Assembly: GCA_937891125.1 (NCBI GenBank)
Contig: CALAEZ010000200.1
Location: 1-12,498 of the forward strand
Reading direction: 5' to 3'
Length of the DNA: 12,498 bases
Source of the DNA: an uncultured Treponema sp.
GTDB lineage: Bacteria; Spirochaetota; Spirochaetia; Treponematales; Treponemataceae
The notes beneath the pieces are model-generated. The model saw only the letters and a list, made by a program, of their open reading frames with translations, was not told the DNA's origin and ran no database searches. A program made the position numbers and the translations under genes. Positions 12,493-12,498 of the stretch are shown here, in pieces; within the stretch, counting starts at the first letter, position 1, and every line of letters begins with the position of its first letter.

Positions 12493-12498
12493 TTATTG

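Noticed and set aside
1..12498. CRISPR arrays, tRNA or rRNA genes
   Set aside because: No regularly spaced direct repeats and no tRNA- or rRNA-like conserved segments were recognised on either strand.

Overview
The window reads as a piece of a bacterial chromosome of roughly 50% G+C. It is probably from a host-associated treponeme-like spirochaete. That placement is an inference from the protein style (a spirochaete-type lipoprotein with a peptidoglycan amidase, a Uup-type ABC-F ATPase, an M3 oligoendopeptidase, a stand-alone flavodiiron protein) and from the ISLre2-family element; no rRNA or tRNA gene is present to confirm it. All genes but one lie on the minus strand.

Left edge (1-364): a Phd/YefM-type antitoxin, the first bases of an overlapping downstream gene that should be its toxin, and a promoter with a palindrome over its -35 region. 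Next (365-2393) comes a complete ISLre2/UPF0236-family insertion sequence. It is bounded by 26-bp imperfect inverted repeats, carries a 478-residue transposase, and has an unusual block of about 440 nt of hairpin-rich non-coding DNA behind the transposase. No target-site duplication is visible, and both ends abut hairpin-forming sequence.

Middle (2394-7722): a strong hairpin terminator, then, reading leftward, a GMP synthase that has only the ATP-pyrophosphatase and dimerisation domains (no glutaminase domain), a flavodiiron protein with all its diiron ligands, a Uup-like ABC-F ATPase with a low-complexity linker encoded by a G5/C5 palindromic element, and a Wzz-like two-transmembrane protein whose stop codon directly abuts the TTG start of the ABC-F gene. 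Further right, pepF (M3 oligoendopeptidase) is divergently transcribed from a large lipoprotein gene across only 45 bp. The lipoprotein combines an NlpC/P60 domain and a zinc amidase domain and is probably a bifunctional peptidoglycan hydrolase.

Right edge: the lipoprotein gene ends tail-to-tail with the C-terminal part of a diacylglycerol/YegS-type lipid kinase. Its reading frame is closed by a stop near the window edge, beside a T7 run, which suggests a frameshift.

Most genes are housekeeping or envelope functions without an obvious shared pathway. The unusual features are the structured tail of the insertion sequence, the palindromic element inside the ABC-F gene, the amidase/NlpC fusion, and three genes that lack a Shine-Dalgarno site but have a -10-like hexamer exactly 6 nt before the start codon, which suggests leaderless transcripts.
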